A stretch of DNA of 57,025 nt. Source: Hyphomicrobiales bacterium (GTDB taxonomy: Bacteria > Pseudomonadota > Alphaproteobacteria > Rickettsiales > JACKKO01). Of this stretch, positions 1 through 9,136 are shown piece after piece. The stretch spans positions 1-57,025 of the forward strand of contig JACKKO010000005.1 in the NCBI GenBank assembly GCA_024236395.1. The letters are read 5' to 3'. The translations under genes and the position numbers were made by a program. The number at the start of each line of letters is the position of its first letter. Within the stretch, counting starts at the first letter, position 1. A model generated the notes under the pieces. The model made no database searches and was not told the DNA's origin. It saw only the letters and a program-made list of their open reading frames with translations.

Positions 1-446
1 TGCACATGCTGGATGCAGTGCTTGTATCCCCGGTATATGAAACCGCCGCATTGCTGCCGGAAGGTGCGCCGGATGCATGGGATATTCCTTATCTTAATTG
101 TGTACTGAAGGGGCGGGCACGTACAGGCGATCCTTTGGGGTTATTGCAGCAGGCGAAGCAGATGGAGGCACAGCTTGGGCGTTCATCTGATGCCCCGCGC
201 TGGAGTCCGCGGGTGATTGATATTGATCTATTGGCTTTTGGGGATCGGTGTATGGAAGTAGAAGCACTTACGTTGCCGCATCCAGGCCTGTTGAAGCGGG
301 CATTTGTGCTTTTTCCGCTGGCAGATATCGCGCCGGACTGGCTCTATCCAGAAGATGGGGCGGCGCATGGCAAAACTGCACGCATGCTGGCAGACGCACT
401 TGAAGGTTGTGAAGATGTGCACAAAACCGCGATAACACTGGAATAG
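1..446 (+). CDS. folK: HPPK, 2-amino-4-hydroxy-6-hydroxymethyldihydropteridine diphosphokinase (5' partial)
   Basis: Transfers pyrophosphate from ATP to hydroxymethyl-dihydropterin, the step before dihydropteroate synthase in cytosolic folate synthesis. The readable frame has the HPPK core: a VSPVYETAA strand near the start, a YLNCVL segment, and the signature RWSPRVIDIDLLAFGD, whose two aspartates bind Mg-ATP in this family, then LPHPGLLKRAFVLFPLADIAP. The family is about 160-170 residues long. About 147 are seen here, so roughly the first 20-25 (glycine-rich start) lie outside the window and the internal ATG at 6 is not the true start. folP follows after 3 bases, a usual pairing and probably one transcript. 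Confidence 0.93.
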   Translation, partial: HMLDAVLVSPVYETAALLPEGAPDAWDIPYLNCVLKGRARTGDPLGLLQQAKQMEAQLGRSSDAPRWSPRVIDIDLLAFGDRCMEVEALTLPHPGLLKRAFVLFPLADIAPDWLYPEDGAAHGKTARMLADALEGCEDVHKTAITLE

Positions 447-449
447 GCA

Positions 450-1241
450 ATGGTTGATCATACGCAGATAGTCGGCATTCTAAACCTGACGCCGGATTCG
501 TTCTCCGATGGTGGTAAGGCCGCAGATAGCAAGATAGCATTGGCACGTATTGATGCAATGGTAGAAGCAGGGGCCTCGGTGATCGATATTGGTGCGGAAT
601 CCACCCGTCCCGGTGCAACTCCGCTGCGTGCAGAAGAGGAATGGGCACGTCTGGAAACCGTCTTGCCTCTGGTTTGTTCGGATACGCGCACGTATAAGCT
701 AAGTATTGATACGCGTCACCCGGAAACGGCACGCCAGGCACTTGCACTGGGAGTGGACTGGATCAATGATGTGTCTGGATTGGAAAACCCGGAGATGCTT
801 GAGGTGGTAAAAGATGCTGATTGCCAGTTGGTATTCATGCATCATTTGGGGATTCCGGCGGATCGTAACGTGGTGCTGCAGGGAACCAATCCTGTGGAAG
901 ATATTATGGGCTGGGCAACACAGCGCATGGAGCAAATTGCCGCACATGGCATAAGCACCGATCGCCTGATTTTTGACCCGGGTATTGGCTTTGGGAAGAC
1001 AGTGGAGCAGACTTTCCGCCTGCTACAGCATATCCAGGCGTTTAAGTTGTTGGGGTTGCCGCTTATGGTAGGGCATTCCAGGAAGTCGTTCTTCTCGCTG
1101 GTTAGCTCCCGTCCCGCGGCAGAGCGCGATCCGGAAACAGCAGCACTTTCCTTTTACCTAGCGCAGCAGGGTGTTGATTTTTTACGGGTACATGATGTGG
1201 CAGGCTCAGTGGCCGCGGTAAAACTGGCGGAGGCATTGTGA
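450..1241 (+). CDS. folP: Dihydropteroate synthase
   Basis: Condenses the HPPK product with p-aminobenzoate to give 7,8-dihydropteroate; it is the sulfonamide target. The protein has 263 residues and a TIM-barrel fold. Visible motifs are GILNLTPDSFSDGG (9-22), DIGAESTRPGA (46-56), SIDTRHPE around 85-92, NDVSG (106-110), FDPGIGFGKT (175-184), GHSRKSF (208-214, pterin/phosphate site) and RVHDV (246-250). These are the standard DHPS blocks in order and the length is normal. The start ATG lies 3 bases after the folK stop. The last four bases overlap the GTG start of tadA, so the three genes look translationally linked. Confidence 0.96.
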   Translation: MVDHTQIVGILNLTPDSFSDGGKAADSKIALARIDAMVEAGASVIDIGAESTRPGATPLRAEEEWARLETVLPLVCSDTRTYKLSIDTRHPETARQALALGVDWINDVSGLENPEMLEVVKDADCQLVFMHHLGIPADRNVVLQGTNPVEDIMGWATQRMEQIAAHGISTDRLIFDPGIGFGKTVEQTFRLLQHIQAFKLLGLPLMVGHSRKSFFSLVSSRPAAERDPETAALSFYLAQQGVDFLRVHDVAGSVAAVKLAEAL

Positions 1242-1693
1242 TTACAGATTTTCCTGCCATGAAGCGTGCGCTGATTTTAGCGCAGGAGGCACTGGAGGCG
1301 GATGAAGTACCGGTTGGGGCGGTGATTGTAGATAGCCAGACAGGTACTATCATCGCTGAGGCGCGTAACAGTATGCAACAGGCTGGCGATGCTACTGCGC
1401 ATGCGGAGCTGACAGCACTCAAAGCAGCCATGGTGGCCAAAGGCGATGCCCGCTTAGCGGAATGCGATCTTTATGTGACATTGGAGCCTTGTCCGATGTG
1501 TGCTGCAGCCATAGCGTTGGTGCGTATCCGGCGGGTATATTACGGGGCGGAAGACCCCAAGAGTGGTGGGGTGGATCACGGGCCGCGTATTTTTCAAAGC
1601 AGCAGTTGTCATCATCAGCCAGAAGTGGTGAGTGGTATTATGGAAAAAGAATCTGCTAAATTACTAAGGATATTTTTTCAATCGAAACGCTAA
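1238..1693 (+). CDS. tadA: tRNA-specific adenosine deaminase
   Basis: Deaminates A34 of tRNA-Arg(ACG) to inosine. The 151-residue protein has the zinc-dependent cytidine-deaminase fold: HAE at 55-57 (zinc His and catalytic Glu) and PCPMC at 84-88 (two zinc Cys). The later part contains the family-typical GAEDPKSGGVDHG. The GTG start overlaps the folP stop as GTGA. It could also be read as a generic CMP/dCMP deaminase-family protein, but length and motif context fit TadA. The stop sits in a short palindrome and mlaC converges from the other strand 3 bases later. Confidence 0.93.
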   Translation: MITDFPAMKRALILAQEALEADEVPVGAVIVDSQTGTIIAEARNSMQQAGDATAHAELTALKAAMVAKGDARLAECDLYVTLEPCPMCAAAIALVRIRRVYYGAEDPKSGGVDHGPRIFQSSSCHHQPEVVSGIMEKESAKLLRIFFQSKR

Positions 1694-1696
1694 GCG

Positions 1697-2302
1697 TTAC
1701 ATTTTCTGTACTTTTTCCGAAAGCCGATCCAGGAAATAGTCTAGCCCCTTGCGGGAAATCAGGCCCGCAAAGTCTGAGCGCTGCGTGGTAATCAGGCTGA
1801 CGCCTTCACCGATAATATCAATAATCTGTAGCTTTCCTTTACCATTCCTTTGTAGGCGGTAATCTACCCGCACCTCAGGTTGATCCCCCTGACGCTCAAT
1901 CACTGTCTGTACCAGGTAATTGGCGCTATCTTCCTGAAACACCTTTTGGATCGTGATGTTTTCCCCTGTATAGGTGCGGAATTTAGGAACATAGGATTTC
2001 AGCAGGTAGGCGTGGTATAACCCGGCGTATTTCTTCTTTTGTTCGTCTGTGGCGGTACGATAATATTTACCCAGCACAAATTTTCCCATCCACTGGGTAT
2101 CCACATGCGCATCAAAGAGCTTAGTCAGCTTTTGTTCTTTTTCCTCATCGCTCAGGTTGTTGTCACGAATATAACCCAGCGCTTCTCCCGCAATATTGTC
2201 TACAAATTTACGGGCGTCCGTTTCACTTCGGGCTTCCACAGAGTACGAGGTAATGCTGAAAGTCAGCAATATCACAAAGAAATACGCGCTAATTCTCTTC
2301 AT
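1697..2302 (-). CDS. mlaC: MlaC/Ttg2D-family periplasmic phospholipid-binding protein
   Basis: The Mla pathway moves phospholipids between the outer and inner membranes; MlaC is its periplasmic carrier. I chose the ATG at 2302 because it starts an N-terminal signal peptide (MKRISAYFFVILLTFSIT..., cleavage near SVEA) and has an AGAGGG ribosome-binding site just upstream. The frame stays open upstream to a GTG at 2341, which would add residues before the signal peptide and is less likely. The mature part of about 180 residues carries the family pattern (ARKFVDNIAGEAL, WMGKFVLGKYYRTATDEQKKKY, IDIIGEGVSLITTQRSDF). It lies 42 bases downstream of mlaA; the ABC transporter subunits are not in this window. 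Confidence 0.88.
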   Translation of the reverse strand: MKRISAYFFVILLTFSITSYSVEARSETDARKFVDNIAGEALGYIRDNNLSDEEKEQKLTKLFDAHVDTQWMGKFVLGKYYRTATDEQKKKYAGLYHAYLLKSYVPKFRTYTGENITIQKVFQEDSANYLVQTVIERQGDQPEVRVDYRLQRNGKGKLQIIDIIGEGVSLITTQRSDFAGLISRKGLDYFLDRLSEKVQKM

Positions 2303-2344
2303 GCAATCCCTCTGAAGATTTGTTGAGCAAGAGCAATACACGCA

Positions 2345-3190
2345 TTATTTTTTATTTTCAATAAGCTTTGCACGACGCTGTGTATAAGCGCTTTTAAAGG
2401 TGGCGTATGGGTCAAATGAATCACGCCGGATATCATCCACGAGATCCAGGTATTCGGAACGCGTATGAATGATATCTGTTGTGCGGTAGCCCGCAGCGAC
2501 TGGCCATGACGCATAGGTAGAAGCATCTGCAAATACATCTCCCAGACGACCTACTGTGCCCCGTGCTGTTGATGGGCCAAAGAAAGGCAATACGAGATAC
2601 GGGCCGGTACCCACCCCATAATTAGCCAAAGTCTGATCAAAATCACGGCGTTTTTCTTTTAATCCCCAGCTGCTTGCCTGGTCAAAAAGCCCGCCAAGCC
2701 CCAATGTGGTATTCAGAGTAAAACGCCAGAAGCTGGTGAAAATACTTTCGACATCACCTTGCAGGATAGAATTCACAAAATTAACCGGCTCGCCAAGATT
2801 GGAAAGTACATTTCCAACACGATAGCGACCCCATTCCGGTACTGCATTACGATAGGTGCGGGCAACAGGTGACAGGAAGGTTTCGTCCATTGTTTCATTA
2901 AACTCAAATACCTTACGGTTTAGGCCTTCCAGTGGATCCGGGATAGGGTGGTAGCCATTGGCACGCACCTGTACCTCCGGTACACTAGAACTGCTATGTT
3001 CTGATGCATCTTCTTCGAGGCGTGGGATACGGCGCTGCTTGGTTCCTTTTGCCGGGGATGCTGCATTAAGCATCTGGCGAATGGCCTTTTGCTGATGAGG
3101 TCCTTCTACTGCCTTTGCCGTGTTAGCCCCCGTTACGCTACAAAGCACGATAGCAGTGCTGGTCAGCCAGTAAGTATAACAGTTTTTCAT
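2345..3190 (-). CDS. mlaA: MlaA/VacJ-family outer-membrane lipid asymmetry protein
   Basis: MlaA removes misplaced phospholipids from the outer leaflet of the outer membrane and hands them to MlaC. The 281-residue protein shows the VacJ core: DPLEGLNRKVFEFNETMD (about 86-103), a segment with FVNSILQGD, and the block DFDQTLANYGVGTGPYLVLP followed by FFGPSTARGTVGRLGD. The N-terminus is a signal peptide ending near NTAKA. I see no canonical lipobox (the only cysteine there is in IVLCS), unlike enterobacterial MlaA. A linker of about 50 residues, Ser/Glu rich, separates the signal from the core. It is co-oriented with mlaC and likely co-transcribed. Confidence 0.92.
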   Translation of the reverse strand: MKNCYTYWLTSTAIVLCSVTGANTAKAVEGPHQQKAIRQMLNAASPAKGTKQRRIPRLEEDASEHSSSSVPEVQVRANGYHPIPDPLEGLNRKVFEFNETMDETFLSPVARTYRNAVPEWGRYRVGNVLSNLGEPVNFVNSILQGDVESIFTSFWRFTLNTTLGLGGLFDQASSWGLKEKRRDFDQTLANYGVGTGPYLVLPFFGPSTARGTVGRLGDVFADASTYASWPVAAGYRTTDIIHTRSEYLDLVDDIRRDSFDPYATFKSAYTQRRAKLIENKK

Positions 3191-3355
3191 ACATACCTAT
3201 CCTTATTTTCCTTATTTAGCTTTTCGTAGTGTGGCAAGCAAAGAAAAAACACCCCTGAAGTGTATAAAGCCCTATTCCCCTACAAGGTGCATACTAAAAA
3301 CCACATCCGGGCGTTTTTCGCTGGATTTGGGGGCGAAAAATGGCATGATGCGCGC

Positions 3356-4267
3356 ATGACATGTAATGAACACGCCATACGCTGTATCGAAAAACTCGCA
3401 AAATTCTGTGGGCAACATACGCCACCTTCGGTATCGTTTGAATTTTTCCCGCCAAAGAATGACGAGATGGAGGCCGCCCTCTGGCAGAATATCCTGCAAC
3501 TCGTCCCCCTTAAACCGGCGTTTGTTTCTGTAACCTATGGGGCAGGTGGCTCTACGCGGGAGCGCACACACCACACGGTGAAACGCATATTGCAAGAGAC
3601 CCCGCTATCGCCAGCAGCACATCTTACTTGCGTAGGAGCAAGCCGTGAGGAGATTGATGCTATTGCAGGGGATTACTGGGAGAGCGGAGTGCGGCATATT
3701 GTAGCATTGCGTGGGGATATGCCTGGGGGCGGAGCATACCAGCCACATCCAGATGGCTATCCCTATGCGCTGGATCTTGTAAAAGGCCTCAAGAAAATAG
3801 GGGATTTTGAAATCAGTGTGGCAGCCTATCCGGAAGTACATCCAGAAGCGCCCAACCCACAATTTGATATTGATTACCTGAAACGTAAAATCGATGCCGG
3901 GGCGACCCGTGCCATCACGCAATTCTTCTTTGATACGGATACCTATTTCCGTTTTCTGGAGCAGGCTCAGGAAGCGGGTATCACTACGCCCATTGTGCCG
4001 GGGGTGGTGCCAATTGTAAATTATGCACAGATTGTACGTTTTAGTAAGGCGTGCGGTGCTTCGATTCCGGCATGGATGCATAATCTGTTGGATGGTATGG
4101 ATGCCTATCCGGAACAGCGGGATATGCTTTCCTTTATGATTACCGCGGAACAATGCCGCCTGTTGGCACAGGGCGGCGCAGGACACATCCATTTTTATAC
4201 GCTTAACCGTGCGCCATTGACACGGGCTGTTTGTCATTTGCTTGGAATTTATACGCAAACAGAATAA
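3356..4267 (+). CDS. metF: Methylenetetrahydrofolate reductase
   Basis: FAD enzyme that reduces 5,10-methylene-THF to 5-methyl-THF for methionine synthesis. From the ATG at 3356 the product has 303 residues, the normal MetF length. The frame is open further upstream (to 3260), but that 32-residue extension has no family similarity. Motifs are SFEFFPPKNDEME near the start, VSVTYGAGGSTRERT, ALRGDMPGGG, a YPEVHPEAP segment, GATRAITQFFFD and PIVPGVVPI, and the end HFYTLNR, all standard MTHFR blocks. It sits between mlaA (divergent) and an AIM24-family gene. The MetH partner is not visible here. Confidence 0.94.
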   Translation: MTCNEHAIRCIEKLAKFCGQHTPPSVSFEFFPPKNDEMEAALWQNILQLVPLKPAFVSVTYGAGGSTRERTHHTVKRILQETPLSPAAHLTCVGASREEIDAIAGDYWESGVRHIVALRGDMPGGGAYQPHPDGYPYALDLVKGLKKIGDFEISVAAYPEVHPEAPNPQFDIDYLKRKIDAGATRAITQFFFDTDTYFRFLEQAQEAGITTPIVPGVVPIVNYAQIVRFSKACGASIPAWMHNLLDGMDAYPEQRDMLSFMITAEQCRLLAQGGAGHIHFYTLNRAPLTRAVCHLLGIYTQTE

Positions 4268-4306
4268 CATTTGGCAACGCGTAGTTGCATTGGTTATACT
4301 TCTCGT

Positions 4307-5098
4307 ATGGAAACAAAGCTACGTACAACTACTGTTCGGCCAACGCATTCCCATGAAATTGACTACCGTATTTGCGGTACGGATATCCAGTATGTAGAGA
4401 TTGAGCTGGATCCGGAAGAAACGGTTGTCGCAGAAGCCGGGGCAATGGTGTTTATGGATAGTGGGGTGCAGATGAACCCACGCCTTTCGGATGGAAGCCA
4501 TAAAAATTCCGGGATTCTTGGTGGATTGGTGGGTATTGGTAAACGCCTGATGACGGGGGAAAGCGTGTTCCTGACGTTCTTTACCAATAAAACGGCCCGT
4601 AAAAAGCGTGTGGCATTTTCTGCCCCGTATCCGGGAATGATTATCCCGCTGGATATGGCGCAGGTTGGTGGCAGTATCTGCTGTCAGCGCGAATCTTTTT
4701 TATGCTGTGCGCAGGGAATTTCTGTGGATGTAAGTTTTACCAAGCGTATCAATGCCGGGTTGTTTGGTGGTGAAGGGTTTATTCTGCAGAAACTTCAAGG
4801 CGATGGAATGGCGTTTATCCATGCCGGTGGGTCTATTGCAGAACGAATGCTGGCGGAGGGGGAAACCATTTATGTTGATACCGGAAATATCGTGGGTTTC
4901 CAATCAAGTGTGGATTTCAATATTCAGATGGTACGCGGCATTAAAAGTATCTTTTTCGGCAAGGAAGGCTTTTTCCTTGGCAGTCTAACCGGGCCAGGAA
5001 AAGTCTGGGTGCAATCCATGCCGTATAAAAAGCTGATTAACAACATCACAGTTATGGTGATGGAAGAAGCCCAACGCGCTACTAAGAAAAAACGATAG
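4307..5098 (+). CDS. AIM24 / TIGR00266-family protein
   Basis: Conserved protein of the AIM24 (DUF124) family, a double beta-helix/trimeric fold with no settled bacterial function; the yeast relative is mitochondrial. The ATG at 4307 gives 263 residues; a TTG at 4271 would add 12. Family-typical glycine-rich segments are seen: EAGAMVFMDSGVQMNPR, GGLVGIGKRLMTGESVFLTFFTN, APYPGMIIPLDM, GGEGFILQKLQGDGMAFIHAGG, and the C-terminal GKEGFFLGSLTGPGKVWVQSMP. It is the last plus-strand gene before the convergent VTC gene (13 bases apart). Function is not predictable from context. Confidence 0.9.
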   Translation: METKLRTTTVRPTHSHEIDYRICGTDIQYVEIELDPEETVVAEAGAMVFMDSGVQMNPRLSDGSHKNSGILGGLVGIGKRLMTGESVFLTFFTNKTARKKRVAFSAPYPGMIIPLDMAQVGGSICCQRESFLCCAQGISVDVSFTKRINAGLFGGEGFILQKLQGDGMAFIHAGGSIAERMLAEGETIYVDTGNIVGFQSSVDFNIQMVRGIKSIFFGKEGFFLGSLTGPGKVWVQSMPYKKLINNITVMVMEEAQRATKKKR

Positions 5099-5111
5099 TT
5101 CATGTTTTACA

Positions 5112-5822
5112 TTAGGTATATTTATTAATATACTGTAATCCAATGCTGTATTTTGAAAATCTTGACGGTTTGAGAGGCGCGCTTTGTAGTATCTGGCGGG
5201 CATTATCCTGATAGGTCACCGGGTATTTATATTCCACAATCGTGCATTCCGGCAGCATGGCCGGTAGTGTCAGGCTGGGGCCAGTGGTAAAGCGTTGGTC
5301 GTAGATTTCGAGATGCCTGTCAATGGTAATGCGTAGCTGCTTATCTCCAGAGATATAGTATTCCCTACGGTACGTATTCAATAGGATGGGTTCACTATTT
5401 TCCAGAAAATAGATCTGCAGGCCTTCCGGGAGTTGTTCGTAAATATGCTGCCGAAGTTGCAGATGTGTGTGGGTATGTAGCGGGTAGGGGAGGCGGATAG
5501 GTGCACTGATTTTCTTACCACTGGTACCAAAACGTGCCTTATATTCCAGCGTTGCCTGCGTGGCAGTAAGTCCCTGATTGTACCAGCGCAAGCGGTATTT
5601 CATTTTCTGCAGGTTCCCGGCCAAAGCATCCTGAAAGGCATGGAGTTGATGGCTATCATAATAGAGATTATAGACGGTGCGCTCAGGGTAATGAATGTGA
5701 AAGCGCGCCGGGTGACTTGCCAGCCATGCCAGTAGAGCACCTTCCTGTATAGGTGCTCCCACCGCTTTTAATTCGATACGGTGATCATTTTCAGGGAGTC
5801 TGGTGGCTAACGGAGCTGCCAT
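5112..5822 (-). CDS. VTC-domain protein (polyphosphate polymerase-like)
   Basis: Belongs to the VTC/CYTH-like tunnel fold. In yeast Vtc4 this domain makes polyphosphate from ATP; bacterial homologues are usually annotated polyphosphate polymerase domain proteins but are mostly uncharacterised. The ATG at 5822 has AAGGAGG four bases upstream, better than the in-frame ATG at 5837. The product has 236 residues. Charged motifs that line the tunnel in this family are seen: RIELKA (15-20), YRLRWYN (76-82), LEYKARF (92-98), RREYY (152-156), RITIDR (164-169), EYKYP (197-201) and SKYSIG (223-228). It is the last gene of the DUF4956-CotH-VTC cluster and overlaps the end of the broken CotH gene by 32 bases. 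Unlike its neighbour it is intact. Confidence 0.85.
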   Translation of the reverse strand: MAAPLATRLPENDHRIELKAVGAPIQEGALLAWLASHPARFHIHYPERTVYNLYYDSHQLHAFQDALAGNLQKMKYRLRWYNQGLTATQATLEYKARFGTSGKKISAPIRLPYPLHTHTHLQLRQHIYEQLPEGLQIYFLENSEPILLNTYRREYYISGDKQLRITIDRHLEIYDQRFTTGPSLTLPAMLPECTIVEYKYPVTYQDNARQILQSAPLKPSRFSKYSIGLQYINKYT

Positions 5823-8403
5823 GAAACCTCCTTCCATCCAGGGTGATGGTGCTTTGTGCGTCCTGCTGTACCAGTGGAGCAGAATGATCGTAGGTCAGGT
5901 GGCTGGCAGTGATACTGCCTGGGCCATACTCAGGTTTTTTCTGATAGGCTGCCAACGCGGCTTCATGGATGTTTTGTAGTGATACCCCGTCTATTGTAGT
6001 AACAGACTGATCCTTAGAGGCAATACCAATCGCTGCCCCGGATATAGTGCCGCCATGAATACTGGCATGGCTGGCCTCACCTACGGAAAAGGCTTTGTCT
6101 CCGATTTGTTCCATAGCAGTATCTGTAATGTCGACCGTACTACCACTAAGGTCAATCGCATCACCCTTAATATTATGAAACTCAGTATGAGTAACGCTTC
6201 CGTTGGAGAAATCGCTATCAATCGCATCAGAGGAAGTATCCGTAAAGCGTGTGTGGGCGATATGGAAACGGGAACGAACGATATTCAGTGCATCTTCAGC
6301 AGTGGAGGTAGCAAAGTTACTATAGGAAATATCGACGGGAGATTCATAGAACGTCACACCGCCGGTGAGTTCACGTGGGCCATCTTTGAAGAAGGTGGTA
6401 TGACGAATCATTGCATGTTGCCAATGTGAAGTATCCGGGCTTTGGATTACAGCAATACCCTTCCAGTCTCTTCCCTGTTGGCCTTCCAGTGTCACAGGCG
6501 CTTCCTCCGTACCTTCTATGGTACTGCGCCGAACGTCAGCAAGTACCTCGTCAAAGTGCAGAGCAACGCCCGGCGGGTCATGCAGGCGGGGATGGACAAT
6601 TTTATCCCGCCCTTCGATATCCAAACATGCGCGGCAGGATGAGAGAGTGGCGAAGTGACCTCCCATACACCAGGTTTTATTAGAAATTTCTCCCCATCCC
6701 ACGTGAGGTAAGAATGCTTCTGAAGCACTTCCTCCAGAGCCAGCATATCGTGCCAGATATCACCACTAATACGTGCGGGCAGAGCGAAACGTATAGCTCT
6801 CATTCATCAGATACTGTTGCTGTGCCGGTAAAATAGGTATCCTGTTTTAACTCTGGCAGCGCAAATGAGACCATTTGAACCGGCTGATCGGGATAGTTGC
6901 GCGGCAAAGTAATAGGAAAGTTTGTTTCTGTGGAATGGCTAAGTATACCTGTATGATAACGTAGCGTGTTGACACTAACATCTGCTGTATGTAGGGGATT
7001 GATAAGAATAATTTTTATACCACCATCTGATAACGGCTGGTGGTGAGCATAAACAGTAACCGGGAGTGGTTCACTGATCTCACGGGATTCGGGGTTGCGG
7101 CCCGTATATAATGCTGGCTCCGGATATTCACCAGCGACAATCCTATGGATAAGACCGAGGCGTCGTTCAAAACGCTCTTTTGTAAACGCAGGAAATGATG
7201 CTTGCGATGTAGTATCTGTTACTAGCATTCGCAATAGCGTATCTTCTTTTCGGATGTACGCAGCAGCAGCACCTAGGGCATCCGGAGCGGTGATCCGGGC
7301 AAGGTGTGCCTTGTATGATGCAACAATCGCCGGATCACGAAAATAAATATCCGGTAAAAGCAAATTGCGATGATTGAGTATTGAGTGTTTTTCAGAAACA
7401 CCCTGTTGTGGCATAGCATCAAAGGCGATAGGCTCCAGTTTTAGGGTATAGGGGTTCAGGTAGAAACAGCTGGTTCGTAAACAGAGGTGATGGAAGGCTT
7501 CCCATAGCTCAGAAACAGCCAGATAACGTCCCATTTTATCAATGTCCAGTACCTGTGACGCCGTATATTTCCCCGCCAGACCCGTAACAAGTCATCCGAC
7601 AGCGGGCGTAGCGGGCTTTTGCGTGAGACAGCGCGGTGATTTATCATGTTTACTGGCGCTACGCGCCAATTGATCAGATCGTGATAATAATTATGGCGAA
7701 TGGGATCAAAGCGATTGCGTAGGCGGTCTTTCCAAAAATCCGTTTCGTCGAAGCCAACAATTATACTATCCTTGCGTTGCATGGACTCTAGCATCTCTTT
7801 GGAAAAATGCTCCTCCATCGCAATCACGCCCACATAGGCATCATTTAGATAAAGGTTTACAAAGCGATACCGGGGCGTAAGGATGCCCTCGCTTTGCAGA
7901 TGCTTATGAAACAGTGGTTCCAGGTGGTTATTGCGGGTTTGAGGCGGTTGTAATGAAAAATTCCGCATACCAAAGAGCGCATGATCGCCCTGTACCTCCA
8001 CACGCAATGACCAGAAGTTCTTTTTATTCATATGATCCATCAAATCACCCTTCAGGCGGACACGTACCGGGATGATTGTATTGCCGTGGCGAATTTTTGC
8101 CGGTACAAAATCTTCCTCACTGCGGAATAAAACGGTTTTCTTCACAGCTTCTTCGTGTTTCATCCACAGGACTACGAAATCATTAAATCCGATGTCTAAG
8201 TGAATCGTTTCCCGGATGCCGGAAGGAGGAATATATTCAACAACCGTATCCGATGTGCCATAATAGTGATAGGCTGTGGCTATCAGGGTAATCAGCAGCA
8301 GCAGGAAATAAGCAAAATACAGCTTTAGGCGTTCATATCGCTGCTGGGGCGTTTGCCTAAAGGCTGGGGAGGCGCTGCGCATCGACGATATGGAAGGTTG
8401 CAT
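5791..8403 (-). pseudogene. CotH-kinase / beta-helix protein, broken by several indels
   Basis: One long gene seems to have encoded a membrane-anchored CotH-like protein. It has an N-terminal TM segment (YFAYFLLLLITLIATAY), then the CotH core (VRLKGDLMDHMNKKNFWSLRVEV, MRNFSLQPPQTRN, YVGVIAMEEHFSKEMLE). The frame is lost at a run of four Gs (7571-7574 on the complement). Adding one G would restore ...RVWRGKYTASQVLDIDKMGRYL, which continues smoothly into the frame ending at 6800 (SCFYLNPYTLKLEPIAFDAMP). A third frame starts at 6803 (RFALPARISGDIWHDMLALEE, WEVTSPLS). Between about 6700 and 6560 the sense switches frame several times (LDIEG, GIKLSIPA, ALHFDEVLAD). The rest, to 5791, is a right-handed beta-helix. 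The start is uncertain (8403 or 8427). The 6803/6800 junction is ATGA, so a split into two coupled genes is possible, but homologous architecture and the other indels favour decay. Confidence 0.75.
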
Positions 8404-9064
8404 CTTTTTCAACACTACGCAGTCCATCCATCATGTCTGGCAATATTTTCTGGTCCAGCGCATCCAGTATGTAGACAATAATCGTACCGCCAGGTTGGCT
8501 ATCCACACGTTGTAACCGAAGTGAAGGTGCAAAAGATTCCAGGTTACGAGTAAATTTTTCTAATGTACCACTATCTGATTTTTTACTCTGGATAGAGAGA
8601 TATACGGTCTGTGAGCGGGTAGATTTACGCGAAAGGAACAGTTTCCATAATGTAGTAATCACGAGTATCGTAAGGGTAGAAAAAATTGTCAGTACAACAC
8701 GGTCTGCGCCAAGCCCTAGTCCCACAGCAATACACAGGAAGATATAGGCAAGCTCCTCCGGCTCTTTGATAGGCGTACGGAAACGTACAATGGAAAGTGC
8801 ACCAACGAGTCCCAATGATAATGCCAGTGAAGATTTAACGATCATAATCACCAATGTTACCGTCAGTATCAGGAAGGGAAACAGCGATTCCAAAGCATGC
8901 CGGTTAGAAATGCTGTTTGAAAACAGGCGAAAGTGGGCGCGAATCAGAAATGATAGTACGGCACCAACAGCTAATGCCAGAAACAGCCATTCCATATGAA
9001 TCTCAGCCATTTCCTCACGCAGAGAAAAAAGTGCCTGGGTAAAGGAATAATCCTGTTGCATCAT
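8357..9064 (-). CDS. DUF4956 family membrane protein
   Basis: Membrane protein of the DUF4956 family, 235 residues. Hydrophobic stretches lie at about 24-42 (EWLFLALAVGAVLSFLI), 63-80 and 82-140. The middle contains the family signature SLALSLGLVGALSIVRFRTPIK followed by EPEELAYIFLCIAVGLGLGA. A soluble C-terminal domain (from about 150) has a beta/alpha pattern. DUF4956 genes are commonly found next to VTC-domain and CotH genes, as here, so it probably forms the membrane part of the same unknown process. The ATG has AAGGGG upstream and a good promoter (9091-9118). Its end overlaps the start of the CotH gene. Confidence 0.88.
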   Translation of the reverse strand: MMQQDYSFTQALFSLREEMAEIHMEWLFLALAVGAVLSFLIRAHFRLFSNSISNRHALESLFPFLILTVTLVIMIVKSSLALSLGLVGALSIVRFRTPIKEPEELAYIFLCIAVGLGLGADRVVLTIFSTLTILVITTLWKLFLSRKSTRSQTVYLSIQSKKSDSGTLEKFTRNLESFAPSLRLQRVDSQPGGTIIVYILDALDQKILPDMMDGLRSVEKDATFHIVDAQRLPSL

Positions 9065-9090
9065 ACACCCCTTACGATAGTTCTTCGCCG

Positions 9091-9118
9091 ACTATAGGGC
9101 TATAAACCGTGTGGTCAA
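9091..9118 (-). promoter_or_regulatory. Candidate sigma70 promoter for the DUF4956-CotH-VTC cluster
   Basis: On the minus strand TTGACC (-35) and TATAGT (-10) are separated by 16 bases, 26 bases before the DUF4956 ATG. It lies in the 72-base gap after the small DUF6898-like gene, so the cluster can be transcribed on its own. Confidence 0.5.
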
Positions 9119-9136
9119 CCAAACAACTGAACAGTA

